Below, piece after piece: positions 4,902 to 7,586 of a stretch of 7,586 nt of DNA; position 1 is the stretch's first letter, and each line of letters opens with the position of its first letter. Source of the DNA: Acidobacteriota bacterium (lineage in GTDB: Bacteria; Acidobacteriota; Terriglobia; Bryobacterales; Bryobacteraceae); NCBI GenBank assembly GCA_016871135.1, contig VFZQ01000244.1, forward strand, positions 1 to 7,586, in the 5' to 3' direction. The translations under genes and the position numbers were made by a program. Below the pieces are notes generated by a model. It was not told where the DNA came from. It worked only from the letters and a program-made list of their open reading frames with translations, and did not search any database.

Positions 4902-7391
4902 ATGCCGCGACTGTTTCTTATTGACAGCTTTGGGTTTATTTTTCGCGCCTACCACGCCCGTGCTCGATCCAGTGCTCCCCCGATGCGGACTTCAAGCGGC
5001 GTCGCGACTGAAGCTGTTTTCATTTTTCACAACATGGTGCGCAAGCTGCGGCAGACCTACAAGCCGGATTACGTCGCTGCGGTTTACGAAAGTTTAGGTC
5101 CGACCTTCCGTGAAGAGGAGTTCAAGGACTACAAGGCGAATCGCGAGGAAACGCCGCCCGATCTGATCGCGCAGATTCCACTCGTCAAACGGTTGCTCGA
5201 AGCGCTGCAGATTCCGGTTCTGGAATACGAAAAGTTCGAAGCCGACGATGTAATCGGCACGCTGGCTAAGCGCGCCCGCGCCGAAGGGATCGAAACGGTG
5301 ATCGTGTCGTCCGACAAGGACATGCTGCAACTGGTCGAGGAAGGCATTACGATGCTGAACCCCGCCAAGGACGATACGGTCTACGACCGCGGCGGCGTAA
5401 AGGAGTTCATGGGCGTGTGGCCGGAGCAGGTCGCCGACTTTCTCGCCCTGGTGGGCGATTCGGTCGACAATATTCCGGGTGTCGCGGGGATCGGCAAGAA
5501 GGGCGCGGCGGAGCTACTTGAAAAGTACGGAAGCGTCGAGGGGCTCTTGCAGCACCTCGAAGAGTTGAAGCCCAAGCAGCGTCAAGGGATTGAGGAAGGC
5601 CGCGACACGCTCGCCATGTCGCAGCGGTTGGCCACCATCGATACGAAGGTGCCGATCGAAGTGCCCATCAGTTCGCTGGCTTCGGTCGAGCCCGACCGCG
5701 CCGCCCTTGAGGCCATCTATCGCGAACTCGAGTTCTTTACGTTTCTCCGCGAGCTCGGCGCCGAGGCTGCGACGGACATCGCCGAGGACTACGGGACTGT
5801 TCACTCGGCTGAAGAACTCGCGGCGTTCATTGGCGAGGGCGTCGCGGCCATCGCGCTATTCGACGGTCAAATCGGCGTCGCGCGCAGGGCGGGCGAGGCG
5901 CGGGCGTGTGGGTATGAAATCGCCGCCCCATGGATCGCCAGCGACCGGCCGAAGATCGCCCACGACACGAAGGCCATTTACACCGCTTTCCCCAACGCAC
6001 GCGGGCTCACACGCGACCTGATGCTCGAGTGTTTCCTGCTTACCGCCGACGGTGGAAACGCGGCGTTCGACGCCATGTGCGAAGTGTATTTGCAGCGCAA
6101 GCCCGGCGCGCGCGCCGATCAACGGGCCGATCTTGTTCACCGGCTGAGCGAAAAGGTCGACGCATCGGGCGAGCCGGTGTACCTCGAAATCGACCTCCCG
6201 CTTGTGCCCGTTCTCGCGGCAATGGAACAGACCGGCGTTCGTATCGACTCGGCGCAACTCGGCGTCATGTCGGCCAAGATGGAGTCCGAGATCGCGGCGC
6301 TGACGCAATCGATTCACTCTCTCGCCGGGCACGAGTTCAATATCAACTCGCCGCAACAACTGGGCAAAGTCTTGTTTGAGGAGTTAAATCTGCCCGCCCC
6401 AAAAAAGGCCGGCGCGAAGCAGGTCTCCACCGCGGCCGATGTGCTCGAAGGCCTCGCGCACGAACATCCCATCGCGGGGAAGGTGCTCGAATACCGCGGG
6501 CTGACGAAGCTGAAAGGGACATACGTCGACGCGCTGCCGGCGATGGTCAACGCGGACACGGGGCGCGTCCACACGACGTTTAATCAGGTGGGCGCCGCGA
6601 CCGGCCGGCTATCGAGTGTCAATCCGAATCTGCAGAACATTCCCGTCCGCACTGAGCTCGGCCGCGAGATTCGCGCGGCGTTTATCCCTCGCGACGGCTG
6701 GCGTTTGATTGTCGCGGACTATTCGCAAATCGAACTGCGCCTCTTGGCCCACATGTCGCTCGATCCCGTGTTGGTGGATGCGTTTCGCAGCGGCGAAGAT
6801 ATTCACACGCGCACGGCGTCGGAGGTCTTCGGCGCACTGCCGGAACTCGTGAATTCTGAGATGCGGCGCGCGGCGAAGGCCGTCAACTTCGGGATCGTTT
6901 ACGGGCAGACGGCGTTTGGATTGGCCGCGCAACTTGGCATCCCGAAGAATGAGGCCGAGCGGTACATCCGGAGCTATTTTGATCGATACGCCGGAGTGAG
7001 ACGATTCATCGACGAGACGATCGCGAAGGTGCGGGAGACCGGCCACGCGGAGACGCTGTATGGACGCCGCAGGCCGATTCCCGACATGAACGCGAAGAAT
7101 CCCAATGCGCGCGGCTTCGCCGAACGGACCGCGGTAAACACGCCGCTGCAAGGCACAGCGGCCGACCTGATCAAGGTGGCGATGATCCGGATTCAGGCGC
7201 AACTGGGCGAGCAACGCATGGAATCGAAGATGATTCTGCAAGTGCACGACGAACTTGTGTTCGAAGCGCCGCCGGCGGAGTGCGATACGCTGCGCTCGCT
7301 GGTGAAGCACACGATGGAAAGCGTGCGCGAGTTGGCGGTGCCGCTTGTTGTCGATGTTGGCGAAGGGGCTAACTGGAGAGACGCGAAGTAG
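4902..7391 (+). CDS. polA: DNA polymerase I (family A), proofreading domain degenerate
   Basis: This 829-residue protein starts at ATG 4902, close in length to Thermus PolA (about 830) and about 100 shorter than E. coli PolA. Residues 1-290 are the 5'-3' nuclease/flap domain: LIDSFGFIFRAYHA (Asp8), FKDYKANRE (74-82), FEADDVIGTLA (112-122), SSDKDMLQLV (136-145) and DSVDNIPGVAGIGKKGA (186-202), the helix-hairpin-helix with metal-binding Asp. Residues about 296-430 occupy the 3'-5' exonuclease position but lack the DxE and other catalytic Asp motifs. The polymerase domain (about 435-829) is complete: TGRLSSVNPNLQNIPVR (567-583), motif A VADYSQIELR (Asp606, Glu611), motif B RRAAKAVNFGIVYG (Arg655, Lys659, Phe663, Tyr667) and motif C VHDELVF (His782, Asp783, Glu784). 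It fills gaps and removes RNA primers at Okazaki fragments and acts in excision repair. It is a single-gene unit between divergent lpxC and a convergent YceI gene. Confidence 0.97.
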   Translation: MPRLFLIDSFGFIFRAYHARARSSAPPMRTSSGVATEAVFIFHNMVRKLRQTYKPDYVAAVYESLGPTFREEEFKDYKANREETPPDLIAQIPLVKRLLEALQIPVLEYEKFEADDVIGTLAKRARAEGIETVIVSSDKDMLQLVEEGITMLNPAKDDTVYDRGGVKEFMGVWPEQVADFLALVGDSVDNIPGVAGIGKKGAAELLEKYGSVEGLLQHLEELKPKQRQGIEEGRDTLAMSQRLATIDTKVPIEVPISSLASVEPDRAALEAIYRELEFFTFLRELGAEAATDIAEDYGTVHSAEELAAFIGEGVAAIALFDGQIGVARRAGEARACGYEIAAPWIASDRPKIAHDTKAIYTAFPNARGLTRDLMLECFLLTADGGNAAFDAMCEVYLQRKPGARADQRADLVHRLSEKVDASGEPVYLEIDLPLVPVLAAMEQTGVRIDSAQLGVMSAKMESEIAALTQSIHSLAGHEFNINSPQQLGKVLFEELNLPAPKKAGAKQVSTAADVLEGLAHEHPIAGKVLEYRGLTKLKGTYVDALPAMVNADTGRVHTTFNQVGAATGRLSSVNPNLQNIPVRTELGREIRAAFIPRDGWRLIVADYSQIELRLLAHMSLDPVLVDAFRSGEDIHTRTASEVFGALPELVNSEMRRAAKAVNFGIVYGQTAFGLAAQLGIPKNEAERYIRSYFDRYAGVRRFIDETIAKVRETGHAETLYGRRRPIPDMNAKNPNARGFAERTAVNTPLQGTAADLIKVAMIRIQAQLGEQRMESKMILQVHDELVFEAPPAECDTLRSLVKHTMESVRELAVPLVVDVGEGANWRDAK

Positions 7392-7413
7392 GAGTTACCG
7401 TCTCACTGCCGAA

Positions 7414-7469
7414 GCCGCGAGTCGCTTCGCGGTGGACTCTGGGAATTCGCGAGTTCCTTCAATTTGAAG
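7414..7469. terminator. Candidate bidirectional terminator region between polA and the YceI gene
   Basis: Three small inverted repeats fill this convergent gap: CCGCGA/TCGCGG with a six-base loop (7415-7432), GGAATT/AGTTCC around CGCG (7442-7457, one G-U pair) followed by a short T-rich run TTCAATTT, and CTTCAA/TTGAAG with a one-base centre (7457-7469). The arms are short and no strong U-tract follows on either strand, so a classic intrinsic terminator is only suggested by position. Confidence 0.35.
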
Positions 7470-7474
7470 CGCGT

Positions 7475-7586
7475 CTATTTCCTGATGGCTTCGATCTCCA
7501 GCGTGATCGCGACCTCTTCGCTTACGGTAAGTCCGCCGCCTTCCATCACCCGGTTCCATTTGAGTCCGAAATCCTGACGCCAAGCT
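7475..7586 (-). CDS. YceI family protein, C-terminal end (5' part outside window)
   Basis: The minus strand is open from the right window edge to TAG at 7475-7477, giving 36 visible residues (codons from 7585 downward). They read AWRQDFGLKWNRVMEGGG, then LTVSEEVAITLEIEAIRK. This matches the end of YceI-family beta-barrels, whose last strands carry 'R.dFGL.WN....gGlvvg.eV.i.leie'. YceI proteins form a lipocalin-like barrel that binds polyisoprenoid or other amphiphilic lipids; many are periplasmic, though the signal peptide, if present, lies outside the window. It is convergent with polA across an 83-base gap. Ligand and gene name cannot be given from this fragment. Confidence 0.83.
   Translation of the reverse strand, partial: AWRQDFGLKWNRVMEGGGLTVSEEVAITLEIEAIRK

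Noticed and set aside
6609..7310. Long 233-residue open frame on the minus strand inside polA
   Set aside because: It lies antisense to the conserved polymerase motifs, has an Arg/His/Leu-rich composition typical of a reversed high-GC frame, and matches no family.
7395..7583. 62-residue minus-strand open frame at the right edge
   Set aside because: It is out of frame with the YceI C-terminus, whose sequence is clearly family-like, and it runs through the intergenic inverted repeats; its own sequence is Arg-rich and unrecognisable.

Overview
The window is an ordinary-looking but dense stretch of a high-GC bacterial chromosome with eight protein-coding genes, two of them cut by the window edges. 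LpxC means the cell makes lipid A, so it has a Gram-negative type envelope. The PEP-CTERM protein, the Tad-type secretion protein, the GC-rich codon use and a PolA with a decayed proofreading domain together fit an acidobacterium (Solibacter/Bryobacter-like). That taxonomic call is inference and cannot be proven from the window alone. No RNA genes, insertion sequences, CRISPR arrays or phage genes were seen.

Layout from left to right: (1) the C-terminal end of a TadC-like type II secretion F-domain protein (+), whose stop codon overlaps the stop of (2) a convergent gene for a 362-residue protein that reads as three consecutive RidA/YjgF-type domains (-). (3) Divergent from it is a secreted PEP-CTERM protein (+). 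(4) A four-gene minus-strand block follows, transcribed from about position 4775 down to 2129: lpxC, a CDP-alcohol phosphatidyltransferase (pgsA-like), a two-helix membrane protein with a PH-like domain, and a DUF218 (SanA/ElyC/YdcF-type) membrane-anchored protein. Its internal gaps are 4, 45 and 3 bases, so it looks like an envelope-biogenesis operon joining lipid A synthesis, phospholipid head-group transfer and two less characterised envelope proteins. (5) A 174-base AT-rich divergent intergenic region carries the lpxC promoter candidate and Shine-Dalgarno on one strand and the polA promoter candidate on the other. (6) polA (+) encodes a complete family A DNA polymerase with 5' nuclease and polymerase domains but no recognisable proofreading residues. 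(7) An 83-base convergent gap with small inverted repeats follows. (8) The last feature is the C-terminal end of a YceI-family protein (-), cut by the right edge.

The most interesting points are the triple RidA protein, which may be a single-chain version of the normal RidA homotrimer with altered active-site positions; the lpxC-pgsA-PH-DUF218 envelope cluster, with TTG or GTG starts at three of its four genes; and an inverted repeat lying on the candidate -10 element of that cluster. No clearly new biological system is evident.
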